A DNA stretch of 64,000 bases, from positions 124,001 to 188,000 of the forward strand of contig JHWR01000001.1 in NCBI GenBank assembly GCA_000687655.1, read 5' to 3'. This document shows, one piece after another, positions 17,735-26,278 of the stretch. The stretch is from Lachnospiraceae bacterium YSB2008 (lineage in GTDB: Bacteria > Bacillota > Clostridia > Lachnospirales > Lachnospiraceae). Below the pieces are notes generated by a model that was not told where the DNA came from, did not search any database, and saw only the letters and a program-made list of their open reading frames with translations. How positions within the stretch are numbered: position 1 is the first letter of the stretch; every line of letters begins with the position of its first letter. The translations under genes and the position numbers were made by a program.

Positions 17735-18991
17735 CTACTCGTATCTCAATGCATCTATAGGATTGAGGTTGGAAGCCTTCACTGAAGGCAGGAGCCCGAA
17801 TACTATTCCTATGACCATAGAGAATATAACAGAAACTATTATAGCCGGAATACTGATTGATACAGGAACTTCGGCTGCTTTCGCGATTATGAATGCAAGT
17901 CCTATACCTGCTCCGACTCCTATGAATCCTCCAAGACTGGTAAGAACAGCAGCCTCAGTCAGGAACTGTCCGAGTATGACTCCCTTCCTTGCTCCGAGTG
18001 CCTTCTTAAGTCCTATCTCTCTCGTTCTCTCTGTAACCGAAACAAGCATTATATTCATAACACCGATACCACCTACAAGAAGTGATATGCTGGCTATCCA
18101 GATAAGCTGGCTGTTCGTTGCATTTGCAAGTTCCTGAAGCTCTCTCGCCTTCTCGAGAGTATCTTCAGCCTTATATGTTACAGCTCCCTCTTCCTCGGTA
18201 TTAATGAATTTATTCATATAATCTGCAACATTTTTACCTGCCTTTGACATATCCTCAATGGAATCGGCACGGATAAGAAGGTTGCTTGGTCTGTCATATG
18301 CAAATATCTTCTGCCAGTCACACTTAGGTATGATTATAGCACCGGTCTGGGAATAACCAAAATAGGTATACCAGTCTTCCACACTTTCGACATTCATATC
18401 GAAGTTATCTTCCTTGGCAACAACTCCTACAACTGTAAATGGAATGCCAAAAAGCTCAACCGTTTTATCTACCGGATTCTCACCGTTAAAAAGTGAAGCA
18501 GCTATATCTCTTGTAACAAGACATACATTTCTGTATTCAGTAAAATCGCTTTCGATGAAGCCTCTGCCTTTGGTAACGGCATATTCTTCTATCTCAAGAT
18601 ATTTATTATCGGTACCGAGTATGGATACACCCTCTGTAGTGTTGTCCTTGTAATAAACTCCATCATAAACCTCACTATTGTAGTATCCGACAACTATATC
18701 TACGCCCTCGAGATCTTCCATGTCTTCTACCATCTTATCAGTAAGGAGTGGAACCTTATTCGGGTCTACCTCTGATACACTGACATCATATCCGGCCTGA
18801 TTGAGGCTTACCTTAACCTTGCTCGATCCATTTCCTATTAAGTTTTTTCTTATCTGATCGCTGGTACCTTTGATAGTAGATACTATGGCGATTATTGCCG
18901 CAATACCTATGATGATACCCAGCATCGTAAGGAATGAACGCATCTTATGCGCGAATATTCCCTGAAATGAAAGTCTGATATTTTCAAGCAT
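17735..18991 (-). CDS. MacB/FtsX-type ABC transporter permease
   Basis: The membrane subunit of a MacB-like export system. The N-terminal segment (SFLTMLGIIIGIAAIIAIVS) is followed by a large extracytoplasmic domain (MacB periplasmic core, residues about 45-280) and three C-terminal transmembrane segments within the FtsX domain, including the conserved GIMNIMLVSVTERTREIG-like stretch and KALGARKG. At 418 residues it is complete. It is the last gene of a four-gene unit with an ATPase and two adaptors, 15 bp after the second adaptor. Confidence 0.9.
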   Translation of the reverse strand: MLENIRLSFQGIFAHKMRSFLTMLGIIIGIAAIIAIVSTIKGTSDQIRKNLIGNGSSKVKVSLNQAGYDVSVSEVDPNKVPLLTDKMVEDMEDLEGVDIVVGYYNSEVYDGVYYKDNTTEGVSILGTDNKYLEIEEYAVTKGRGFIESDFTEYRNVCLVTRDIAASLFNGENPVDKTVELFGIPFTVVGVVAKEDNFDMNVESVEDWYTYFGYSQTGAIIIPKCDWQKIFAYDRPSNLLIRADSIEDMSKAGKNVADYMNKFINTEEEGAVTYKAEDTLEKARELQELANATNSQLIWIASISLLVGGIGVMNIMLVSVTERTREIGLKKALGARKGVILGQFLTEAAVLTSLGGFIGVGAGIGLAFIIAKAAEVPVSISIPAIIVSVIFSMVIGIVFGLLPSVKASNLNPIDALRYE

Positions 18992-19006
18992 TTATATTAT
19001 GCCCCC

Positions 19007-20359
19007 TTAGTAGTATAGGTCGTCGATACTGTCGGTCTCAACACACTTTCTGTCCGGAACAGCATTCTTGGAATAAGGAAATGCAACATAGTCTTCTGTT
19101 GTAAGACCGCCCTTTATCTCGATCTCACTTCCCCAGTAAATCTTTCCGGTCTTAACATATTGCTTAACCAGCTTTCCGTCTTCTTCCTTCATGACATAGT
19201 AATTGCCATTCTCTTCCTTGACCATGAAGAGTGGAAGCGCAAGTGTTCCATCGCTGTCATCATCCGACATACTGTCAGCACTGAAGCTGACCTGAACCCA
19301 TGTACTGGAATCCATTTCATTTTCATCTATAACCGCTACCGACATCGGGTAGTAGGATTTTACTTCATAACCATAAGAGCTATAGTTTGAAGGACTTGTG
19401 GAGAGCTCTATAACCTTTCCCGTGTACTGCATTCCGTCATCATAGGACGTAACATACACTTCGTCTCCTACAGATACATTGCCGAGCGCCCACTCACTGA
19501 CGTCGACCTTGACTATACTCTGTCCGGAGCCCTTGATCTGGATTACAGGATTACCCATACCTATAGTCTCTTCGGTAATATCAACCGAAGTAACTACACC
19601 ATCCATCTTTGCAACAACAGTGCAGTTCTCTATATCCTTCTGGTACTTCTTGATCTGAAGTGCCAGGGTCTGATTTGAAAGCTTGAGATCTCTTATACGG
19701 TCATTCGTATTTCTGATCTCGCTTGCAAGTTCCTCCTTGGTATAGGTTACCTCAGGTTCACCGCCTTCACCCGGATCATCAGGAAAATCGTCCGGTATAT
19801 CATCCGGATTCGTTTCAACATATGGTGTGCCGTCATCCGCGTATACAGGAACATAGGTCTGAGGATCCGCATCAGAAGGAGATGGAATCCACACCGTTGC
19901 ACGCTCTGTGGTCGGTTCCTCCGTAGTTGGCGCTTCAGTATCCTCTTCATCCTTACGCTCAACCGGCTTGGTATTCTTCAATTTTGTCAGCTTTCTGTTA
20001 GCTGCTTCAATACGAGCATTGTTAAGATTAATGTTGGCTCTGACAGTATTAATCTTCAGCTGATAAATGGTCGCATCATATGTAAGTAGCGGATCACCTG
20101 TCTTTACATTCTGTCCCTGCTTAACATGGACTTCCTTGACAGTCTTATCCGTCGCTACTATGACATTCTGTTCATCCTCATATGAAACCGAACCATCCAT
20201 GGAATCAGAATCCCAGCCATAGTATTCAACGAAATTTGTCATTGAATAAACCTTGACCGGATTACTGTTTCTTTTATGTGCCCTGTAACCGAGTATTCCA
20301 CCGACTAATGCGCCTACGAAAACAAAAACGGACGCGACGATTATGATGACTTTCTTCAT
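19007..20359 (-). CDS. Membrane-fusion/adaptor protein of the MacAB-like exporter (second copy)
   Basis: A HlyD/MacA-type adaptor anchored by one N-terminal segment (VIIIVASVFVFVGALVGGIL). The biotinyl-lipoyl half motifs VKQGQNVKTGDPLLTYD and a later CTVVAKMDGVVTSVDI frame a coiled hairpin. The hairpin is interrupted by an unusual linker of about 70 residues (about 130-205) rich in Thr, Pro and Asp, including PTTEEPTTE and DDIPDDFPDDPGEGG. The C-terminus holds a beta-barrel and GLTTEDYVAFPYS. Its start overlaps the ATPase gene stop by 4 bp. Confidence 0.85.
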   Translation of the reverse strand: MKKVIIIVASVFVFVGALVGGILGYRAHKRNSNPVKVYSMTNFVEYYGWDSDSMDGSVSYEDEQNVIVATDKTVKEVHVKQGQNVKTGDPLLTYDATIYQLKINTVRANINLNNARIEAANRKLTKLKNTKPVERKDEEDTEAPTTEEPTTERATVWIPSPSDADPQTYVPVYADDGTPYVETNPDDIPDDFPDDPGEGGEPEVTYTKEELASEIRNTNDRIRDLKLSNQTLALQIKKYQKDIENCTVVAKMDGVVTSVDITEETIGMGNPVIQIKGSGQSIVKVDVSEWALGNVSVGDEVYVTSYDDGMQYTGKVIELSTSPSNYSSYGYEVKSYYPMSVAVIDENEMDSSTWVQVSFSADSMSDDDSDGTLALPLFMVKEENGNYYVMKEEDGKLVKQYVKTGKIYWGSEIEIKGGLTTEDYVAFPYSKNAVPDRKCVETDSIDDLYY

Positions 20360-21129
20360 ACTGTCACCTCCCCGTCGTGCACTTCTGTTTCATTTACAAT
20401 TTCTGTCTGTGTTTCATTTTCAGATACTGAAAGCACTTCACGACGAACATTTTCATTCGTCTCGTCACTCGTAACCTCACCATCGAATATGGTTATGATA
20501 CGGTCAGCATATTCAGCTATCTCACGGGCATGTGTGATCATGATTATGGTCACGCCTTTATCATGAAGTTCTCTGAAAAGGCCCATAACCTGTATACCTG
20601 ATTTACTGTCGAGCGCACCGGTTGGCTCGTCAGCAAGAAGTATGCTCGGGCTGTTGACCATAGCTCTGGCTATAGCAACTCTCTGCTTCTGACCACCCGA
20701 AAGCTGAGTCGGTTTGAAAGTCATTCTGTCTTCAAGTCCGACACTCTTAAGTGCTTCTTCGCAGAGTCCTTTTCTCTTACCGAGAGGTACCTTTGCATAC
20801 TGAAGTGGAAGCTCAACGTTCTGAAGAGCAGACTGTCTCGGAAGAAGGTTGAAGTTCTGGAATACAAAACCTATCTTCTTATTCCTGAGTTCTGAAAGCT
20901 TCTTATCATTGAATTTACTTATCTCTTCACCTTCAAAGAAATAATCACCTGATGTCGGCTGATCCAGACATCCTATAATATTCATCAGAGTAGACTTTCC
21001 CGAACCTGAAGGTCCCATGATAGCCACATACTCACCCTGATCTATAGTAAGATTGATATCCTTAAGTACCGGAACTTCCATCTTGCCCTGTATGTAATTC
21101 TTGTATATTCCTTTTAGTTCTAGCAGCAT
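20356..21129 (-). CDS. ABC transporter ATPase, MacB/LolD-like
   Basis: The nucleotide-binding subunit of the exporter. Motifs: Walker A GPSGSGKST (about residues 39-47), Q-loop FVFQNFNLLPRQSA, signature LSGGQKQRVAIARA, Walker B SILLADEPTGALD and H-loop IMITHARE. The C-terminal 40 residues are a Glu/Thr/Val-rich tail that is not part of the usual domain. It stands between two adaptor genes, 11 bp after the first and overlapping the second by 4 bp. Confidence 0.92.
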   Translation of the reverse strand: MLLELKGIYKNYIQGKMEVPVLKDINLTIDQGEYVAIMGPSGSGKSTLMNIIGCLDQPTSGDYFFEGEEISKFNDKKLSELRNKKIGFVFQNFNLLPRQSALQNVELPLQYAKVPLGKRKGLCEEALKSVGLEDRMTFKPTQLSGGQKQRVAIARAMVNSPSILLADEPTGALDSKSGIQVMGLFRELHDKGVTIIMITHAREIAEYADRIITIFDGEVTSDETNENVRREVLSVSENETQTEIVNETEVHDGEVTV

Positions 21130-21140
21130 CAGTTCAGTTC

Positions 21141-22529
21141 CTATTCTCCGTCGTTTCCGTTATCTGTATCGTTATCAACGTTTCCGTCATCAGTATAATC
21201 GTCTGTGTATCCATCATCCATATATCCATCATCGAAATACTCGTCATATTCAGGATCACCAAGCGTTGCATCATCCATCATCATGTCGTCATCCATCATC
21301 ATATCGTCAGGAATGTCACCGTCCGGCATGCCCTCGTCGTCTCCCATCTGTTCGAGCATCTCGTCATAATTCGTAGTAGTCTTGTTGCCTTCCTCTACAT
21401 TTACATCAGGGAAAGCTATATAGTCATCCTCAGTAAGACCTTCTGTTATCTCGTAACAGTCATTGGCTTCATCATATTCACCGATGGTAACAGGTGTCTT
21501 ACGAATTCTGTCTTTCTCATCCTTCTTCCAGACATAATTACCATCCTCTTCCATGAGAATGAAATAAGCCGGAAGATAGAGTCCTTCTTTCACTTCACCC
21601 TGTCCCAGATCCTGCTCAATATAGAGATGCTGGCCCAGGATAAGTCCATCTATATTTTCAGGTTCAACATAGAATGAATACTTGGAGGAAGTATCTCCTC
21701 CACCACCATACATATCATCGCCATTACCTGAGTCCGGTTCAAGATTTATGCTGGTAACAGTACCATGCCACATTACATTTTCATCTACTCTCGAATGAAT
21801 TATAACCGGCATGTCTCTGGTAATATTAGTTATGCTCTCCTCAGTTGCAGTGCCTTTGATTCTGTATTCTCCGGCCGCCATGATATTGATATAGCCTGTC
21901 TCTCCTGAATCACTTCCGTCATCTACAGAATTCTCTTTGATAGACTTAATGATTCCATCCATAGGAGAAAGAACTACTGAAGACTTGATAGCCTCTTCAG
22001 CTCTGCTTATCTCTTTCTCTTTTACAGAATAGTTATATCTTTCCTCAGCTATCTGAGCATTTGTACTGTTGATTTCAGCTGTATATTCCTTCTTGTCCTC
22101 GTCAGAAGCTTCTGCTCTCTGAGCTGCAAGATCCTTAACAGTTGCATTAAGGCTTGCAATAGTATTACTGATACTCTGGAGTTCAAGCTTAAGTGAATCC
22201 AGCTCCATCTGCATCGACTCTGTATCATACTCGAAGAGCGGATCATCCTTCTTAACTATATCTCCCTCTTCAACATATACCTTACCTACGGTCTTATCAG
22301 CATCTTTCTGAACCGGCTTAATCTCCTGTGATTCAACTATGCCCATATAGCGGTTAGTCATTCCGACTCCTGAACCGATTATGTCGCTAACCTTCTGAAC
22401 ATAGACAAGCTTTCCATTTCCTTCATTGTTCTCTCTGTTATGCTTTATGATAAAGAACGCAGCTAAACCACCGGCTATAAGAACAGCCGCTGCAATGGAT
22501 ATGATTATTATCAGTCGTTTTTTATTCAT
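21141..22529 (-). CDS. Membrane-fusion/adaptor protein of the MacAB-like exporter (first copy), acidic Met/Asp-rich tail
   Basis: A second HlyD/MacA-type adaptor, first gene of the exporter unit. It has an N-terminal membrane segment, a lipoyl half motif VEEGDIVKKDDPLFEYD, a coiled-coil region (about residues 105-190), the second half motif SSVVLSPMDGIIKSI, a barrel region and GLTEDDYIAFPDV. The last about 70 residues are extremely acidic and contain blocks such as DDMMMDDDMMMDD. The nearest strong Shine-Dalgarno (GGAAGGAG) lies about 27 nt before the ATG, with a small GAC-TTCG-GTC hairpin between them. The start codon is therefore less certain than the frame. Confidence 0.83.
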   Translation of the reverse strand: MNKKRLIIIISIAAAVLIAGGLAAFFIIKHNRENNEGNGKLVYVQKVSDIIGSGVGMTNRYMGIVESQEIKPVQKDADKTVGKVYVEEGDIVKKDDPLFEYDTESMQMELDSLKLELQSISNTIASLNATVKDLAAQRAEASDEDKKEYTAEINSTNAQIAEERYNYSVKEKEISRAEEAIKSSVVLSPMDGIIKSIKENSVDDGSDSGETGYINIMAAGEYRIKGTATEESITNITRDMPVIIHSRVDENVMWHGTVTSINLEPDSGNGDDMYGGGGDTSSKYSFYVEPENIDGLILGQHLYIEQDLGQGEVKEGLYLPAYFILMEEDGNYVWKKDEKDRIRKTPVTIGEYDEANDCYEITEGLTEDDYIAFPDVNVEEGNKTTTNYDEMLEQMGDDEGMPDGDIPDDMMMDDDMMMDDATLGDPEYDEYFDDGYMDDGYTDDYTDDGNVDNDTDNGNDGE

Positions 22530-22641
22530 TAGTCTTTAAGGGACCGAAGTCTCTTTCTCCTTCCAAGTGATGTTTGTTAGTAATAAAGCCGCATGCAAAT
22601 GCCTTCTGAACGAGCAAATCAGTAACTGCAGCCGATTTATT

Positions 22642-22650
22642 ATTATAACA
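22642..22650 (-). promoter_or_regulatory. Extended -10 promoter candidate for the exporter operon
   Basis: TGTTATAAT on the minus strand is a perfect TATAAT with the TGn extension. The -35 region is weak. It lies about 110 bp before the first adaptor gene, leaving a leader that contains the displaced Shine-Dalgarno and a small UUCG hairpin. Confidence 0.45.
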
Positions 22651-22702
22651 TTTATGGTCTTGAACTTCCACACATATTGATTAGGATTGTATTAAAATAC
22701 GA

Positions 22703-22741
22703 TTAATAAACCCTCCTTACCGGTCTGGTCGGTAAAGAGGG
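22703..22741 (-). terminator. Rho-independent terminator after the TPR-DUF4037-DUF4125 gene
   Basis: On the minus strand CCCTC-T-TTACCG pairs with CGGTAA-G-GAGGG (22711-22741) and is followed by TTTATTAAT. It lies 45 bp past the stop of the TPR fusion gene and ends that unit before the exporter operon. Confidence 0.8.
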
Positions 22742-22785
22742 AATATATCATTCAAAGTGTTAGTAATACACCGTTTATAAGCCTA

Positions 22786-25197
22786 TCAAACGTTTTTCGA
22801 AGCCGCATCATCAAGATCTGCATATCCATACATACGGACTGTATTCAGAACAGTCTTCTCTGTCAGATTGATTCCTGCTTTATAATTCTCGACTATGAAT
22901 CTTCCGTACATGGACAGCATAATATCCGTATATGTATAGAGTTCTCCCTTGAGATAAGTCTCAGAAGATGTATCCCTCGGAACGTCCTCGCTGCTGTGTA
23001 TCGTCCTTGCATGCTTTATCAGAGTCGGATAACGTTTTCCGAAATCCTCCGTCCATTCAACATGAATCTTCGCAAGAGCATCAACAAGCGCTTTCTTCTT
23101 TTCAGTCACTTCAGGAAGCTTCTTCTTAATCTCAGCAAATTCCTCCGGTCTGGTGGATTCCATCATATAACCGTACTTCTCAGTTATCATATTCCTTCCG
23201 GCCTGAAGAGCGCCCTCGAAGTCCGTGATATACTGCACCAGCATAGGTTCTGTCCAGTTCAGATACTGACTCTTACGCATTATCTTGAAGGTCGGCCAGT
23301 CATTCTGACAGAAAGCCCTGCCGCCCTTATTTCTTACTTTGTCAAATGTATCGAACTCCAGCCTTGCAACCATATCAGAGAGTTCATCCACCGACTTATC
23401 CATAAGCTCTATCCTGCGATTAAAGCCTGCTACGTAATCAGGCAGAAAACCACTGCTGCCGTATACGAGCCCTTCCTCCTTCAGAACCGCAATGATATCC
23501 TTGCATATCAGTTCGAGGTACTTTTCATTTTCTTCAAGATTCATGATATCAAGTCCTACCATATCATCAAGAAGATAACCCAGTTCCGGGAGAAGTATAA
23601 ATCTTTCGATGCCGCGTCTCATCCATTTGTCATGCGGATGATAGCATCTGCTAAAAAGATATATAGCATAAAGAGTAAAACGAACCGCCTTATCTCTCTC
23701 AAGTGATGCCGAAACCTTATCACCTCTTCTGACTGCACGGGCATAGTTATACTGTGCTGCCTGTCCCAGCTTAGTGACAGTTTCCGCAACCTTCATGACA
23801 TAAAGCCTCTCAGGTAAAAATGTAAGGAGTTTCTCTCTTATCTTCGTGAATTCACCAAGATCATCACGGAATACTTTTCCATTCGTAGCCGCTGCCGCAC
23901 CTATGATCTTCTCCTCATCAAGAAATGCTATCCAGTCACGAACACTTTCCGGTCCCTCAGGGAATCCTGTGAGTGATTCATAGAAATCACTAATTCGTCT
24001 TACGTCGGTTCTGGCATCGACATCATCATTCATGACATCACTTTCGACTGTGTTTTCTGAAGCATTTTGAAGTGTACTCTCCGTCAAGTAATCGGATATG
24101 TATTTACTGTATATTTCGGCATATTCCTTACTCAGGCTTTCGCCGATTGCCTTATAATCCTCATCCGTGAGCCACATAGAGAAGCCCGGCTTAAAGTCAT
24201 GGTCCCTTGATATTTCATCATCAAACCCGAAACACTCCGAACCTTCGCCTACCTTACCAACAGCTATACGTGATTCATATTCAGGGAACTTATCATGAAT
24301 CATGCCCTTGCCGTATTTCTCATAGAAATCTTCAGCCAGCTGCATGCCGTTCATTTTTGTCTTTACACTATCTTTGGCTTGAGTATTAGAATCATCAACA
24401 ATACTGTCACTCGAAGATTTCAATGCATTATATCGCTCATTTACTCTCTCCCAGTCCTTATTCCTGCCTACAAATCCCTCGATCATATCGAGTGCTTCTT
24501 TATAGTACTGAGCCGCCTTATCTTTTTCGTCTCTTCTTTCCATGACCTCAGCCATTCCGGACAGAGCGAGAGCATGATGATTATCGAAAAGCCCCTTGTC
24601 ATTAAAGAGTTTATCCGAATTGATAAAGTAGTACATAGCAAGTCCGGTCTTTCCTGTACGGAGAAGAACCTGCCCAAGATTTGCATAGCTTACGGCAGTC
24701 CTATAGATGGTCGTTCCATTTTTCTCACCATTCTCTATAGCTTTTCGCAGACTGTCCTCTGCCTTATCAAAGTCTCCCTGCTCCTCATAAAGCAGAGATA
24801 CGTTGTTGTAGTACTCAGCGTATTTCTTATCGTCTTCCGGAAGCTCTTTTTCAAATATCCTGAGTACATTCTTATAGCAGTCCTCAGCCTCCTCAAGTCT
24901 TCCTGCCGCTCTCATAATGGTGCCTTGATTCAGCAGCGTCATAGCATACGGAATAGTATCCTTCCTACCAACGCTTTCCAGAAGCTTAAGTGCCTCTTTT
25001 CCGGATTCTATCCCTCTGTCATACATACTGAGCTGGCGATAATATCCTATCTCTTCATTCAGGATTACTGCTATACCTTCAGTATCCCCTTCCAGTTCAG
25101 CTGCCACCTTGGACTTCTCAAAGAATTCCGGCACATCGTCCGCTCTTCCGGTCTGAAAAAGATTATCCAGTTCTTTAGTGAATTTTTTCTGATCCAT
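22786..25197 (-). CDS. TPR repeat-DUF4037-DUF4125 fusion protein
   Basis: An 803-residue cytoplasmic protein with three parts. Residues about 40-260 are tetratricopeptide repeats (LNQGTIMRAAGRLEEAEDCY, YEEQGDFDKAEDSL, SYANLGQVLLRTG). Residues about 283-600 resemble DUF4037, a nucleotidyltransferase-like domain, with GSECFGFDDEISRDHDF (319-335) matching the family's GS...GFD..RS.DHDW pattern. Residues about 605-795 resemble DUF4125 with GGRAFCQNDWPTFKIMRKSQ, ITEKYGYMMEST and SSEDVPRDTSSETYLKGEL. Family names are from memory of consensus sequences. It starts 29 bp after an HTH-Uma2 gene and has its own terminator. The function is unknown; nucleotidyl transfer to a protein or small molecule is an inference from the fold. 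Confidence 0.8.
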   Translation of the reverse strand: MDQKKFTKELDNLFQTGRADDVPEFFEKSKVAAELEGDTEGIAVILNEEIGYYRQLSMYDRGIESGKEALKLLESVGRKDTIPYAMTLLNQGTIMRAAGRLEEAEDCYKNVLRIFEKELPEDDKKYAEYYNNVSLLYEEQGDFDKAEDSLRKAIENGEKNGTTIYRTAVSYANLGQVLLRTGKTGLAMYYFINSDKLFNDKGLFDNHHALALSGMAEVMERRDEKDKAAQYYKEALDMIEGFVGRNKDWERVNERYNALKSSSDSIVDDSNTQAKDSVKTKMNGMQLAEDFYEKYGKGMIHDKFPEYESRIAVGKVGEGSECFGFDDEISRDHDFKPGFSMWLTDEDYKAIGESLSKEYAEIYSKYISDYLTESTLQNASENTVESDVMNDDVDARTDVRRISDFYESLTGFPEGPESVRDWIAFLDEEKIIGAAAATNGKVFRDDLGEFTKIREKLLTFLPERLYVMKVAETVTKLGQAAQYNYARAVRRGDKVSASLERDKAVRFTLYAIYLFSRCYHPHDKWMRRGIERFILLPELGYLLDDMVGLDIMNLEENEKYLELICKDIIAVLKEEGLVYGSSGFLPDYVAGFNRRIELMDKSVDELSDMVARLEFDTFDKVRNKGGRAFCQNDWPTFKIMRKSQYLNWTEPMLVQYITDFEGALQAGRNMITEKYGYMMESTRPEEFAEIKKKLPEVTEKKKALVDALAKIHVEWTEDFGKRYPTLIKHARTIHSSEDVPRDTSSETYLKGELYTYTDIMLSMYGRFIVENYKAGINLTEKTVLNTVRMYGYADLDDAASKNV

Positions 25198-25226
25198 AAG
25201 CAGTCCCCCATTTTATGTCAACCAGT

Positions 25227-26042
25227 TTAATACATAAACTCAATATCTTCATAAATCTTCTTAAAATCTATAACACATTCATCATTCCAGATACCTACAG
25301 GCACTTCATCATCAAATGTATATAGATGTGGTTCTTCTGATTCAAAGAATCTGAAAACGATGAGATCCTTTTCTTCAGGATTGATAACCCAATACTCTCT
25401 TACCCCGGCATTTTTGTATTTATGGTATTTAAAGATGATATCTACAAAGATATTCGATGGTGACAGGACTTCAACTACCAGATCAGGAGCTCCTACCACT
25501 CTCAGCTTTGTTAATTGCTCTCTCTTACATACAATGAAAACATCCGGTTGCAACATAGTTTTGTTGTCACAATCAATCTGTACATCCGTTGGAGCTTCGA
25601 ATACTCTGCATTTACCATTATTAGTTTTTACATGATTACCAAAAAGTCTCCCTAATTCATGACTGATTGTCTGATGTATAAGAGTCGGCGCAGCCATATC
25701 ATAGAATCTTCCGTCTATCAATTCCACACGAACCCCTTCCGGTAGTGCAGTATAATCTTCTATAGTTTTGTCAGCAACTATCTCTTTTTTCTTTTTTCTA
25801 CTAAAATCGGCATTATATGCAGGCACTGATTCACTAACCATCTTATTATCAGCGATATTGCTATATGCAGATACTCTCTCAAGCGCTCTGGAGAGAGCCT
25901 GTACAGTATCATATCTTGGAGATGAAGTCTCTCCGCTGAATATCTTCTGCACAGTTCCAAGCGGAACTCCGGACATCTCGGATATCATAGCATTTGAATA
26001 TCCTTTTTCTTTTTTTATCTCAATCATTTGATTAACATTCAT
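25227..26042 (-). CDS. HTH (XRE-like)-Uma2 (DUF820) nuclease-like fusion, copy 1
   Basis: The first about 60 residues form a helix-turn-helix of the XRE kind (NAMISEMSGVPLGTVQKIFSG). After a short linker, residues about 90-270 are a Uma2/DUF820 domain of the PD-(D/E)XK superfamily. Conserved segments include RVELIDGRFYDMAAPT, MLQPDVFIVC, APDLVVEVLSPSN and YKNAGVREYWVINPEEK, so the acidic and lysine positions expected for the nuclease core are kept. A paralogue with the same order is at 34939-35688. It precedes the TPR fusion gene by 29 bp. A role as self-regulated nuclease or repressor is possible; the activity is not established. Confidence 0.85.
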   Translation of the reverse strand: MNVNQMIEIKKEKGYSNAMISEMSGVPLGTVQKIFSGETSSPRYDTVQALSRALERVSAYSNIADNKMVSESVPAYNADFSRKKKKEIVADKTIEDYTALPEGVRVELIDGRFYDMAAPTLIHQTISHELGRLFGNHVKTNNGKCRVFEAPTDVQIDCDNKTMLQPDVFIVCKREQLTKLRVVGAPDLVVEVLSPSNIFVDIIFKYHKYKNAGVREYWVINPEEKDLIVFRFFESEEPHLYTFDDEVPVGIWNDECVIDFKKIYEDIEFMY

Positions 26043-26061
26043 TATAACACCCCATTTTCTC

Positions 26062-26090
26062 TTGAATTATCATACTTATAGTATTATAAT
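26062..26090 (+). promoter_or_regulatory. Plus-strand promoter directed against the small toxin-like gene
   Basis: TTGAAT (26062-26067), a 17-bp spacer and TATAAT (26085-26090) form a good sigma-A promoter on the plus strand. It is the only convincing plus-strand promoter I found near a gene. It would start RNA near 26097, running towards the 3' end of the 36-codon gene. Confidence 0.6.
26072..26088 (-). promoter_or_regulatory. -10 element with overlapping palindrome before HTH-Uma2 copy 1
   Basis: A minus-strand TATAAT (26083-26088) touches a perfect inverted repeat ATACT-TAT-AGTAT (26072-26084). No good -35 is seen at the right distance. The palindrome is a reasonable candidate operator for the HTH domain encoded just downstream. 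Confidence 0.4.
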
Positions 26091-26096
26091 GTCCTT

Positions 26097-26200
26097 AACA
26101 AGGTAGTCAGTGCGGTGACCATGCCTCACCCGCTCTGGCGTTTAGAAACAGCTAAGAAAGCCGCTCATTACCTGTCAGAGTCAGAGCGGCTTTTCTTATG
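26097..26200 (+). ncRNA. Candidate antisense RNA antitoxin
   Basis: Predicted from the plus-strand promoter and the hairpin at 26155-26196, giving an RNA of about 100 nt. Its 3' part would be complementary to the 3' end of the toxin-like mRNA over roughly 45 nt. No protein-coding frame of note lies in it. This is the arrangement of convergent type I toxin-antitoxin loci. Expression is not proven. Confidence 0.45.
26155..26196. terminator. Bidirectional terminator overlapping the toxin-like stop codon
   Basis: AGAAAGCCGCTC (26155-26166) pairs with GAGCGGCTTTTCT (26184-26196) across a 17-nt loop. U-rich flanks on both strands make it usable in both directions. The stop codon of the small gene (26168-26170) lies in the loop, so the last codons form part of the stem. 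Confidence 0.75.
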
Positions 26201-26278
26201 CCTATTTACGAGTGCTATGATATCCACAATCAGTTTAATTACTGAAATGAAAACCATGGTTACTTCATATACAGTCAT
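26168..26278 (-). CDS. Small hydrophobic peptide, Hol-Tox/type I toxin-like
   Basis: A 36-codon gene. The peptide begins MTVYEVTMVFISVIKLIV, forms one membrane span (about residues 8-24) and ends with a charged tail NRHKKSRSDSDR. This plan (short Glu-containing start, single span, Lys-rich end) resembles the putative holin-like toxins common in Firmicutes. A strong AAAGGAG site lies about 10 nt before the ATG, supporting translation. A bidirectional terminator overlaps its end, and a plus-strand promoter faces it. The family call is by resemblance only. Confidence 0.6.
   Translation of the reverse strand: MTVYEVTMVFISVIKLIVDIIALVNRHKKSRSDSDR

Noticed and set aside
24295-25230. A 311-codon open frame on the plus strand opposite the TPR fusion gene
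   Set aside because: The opposite frame shows clear TPR repeats. This frame has no recognisable domain, an odd Ser/Ile/His-rich composition and no ribosome site.
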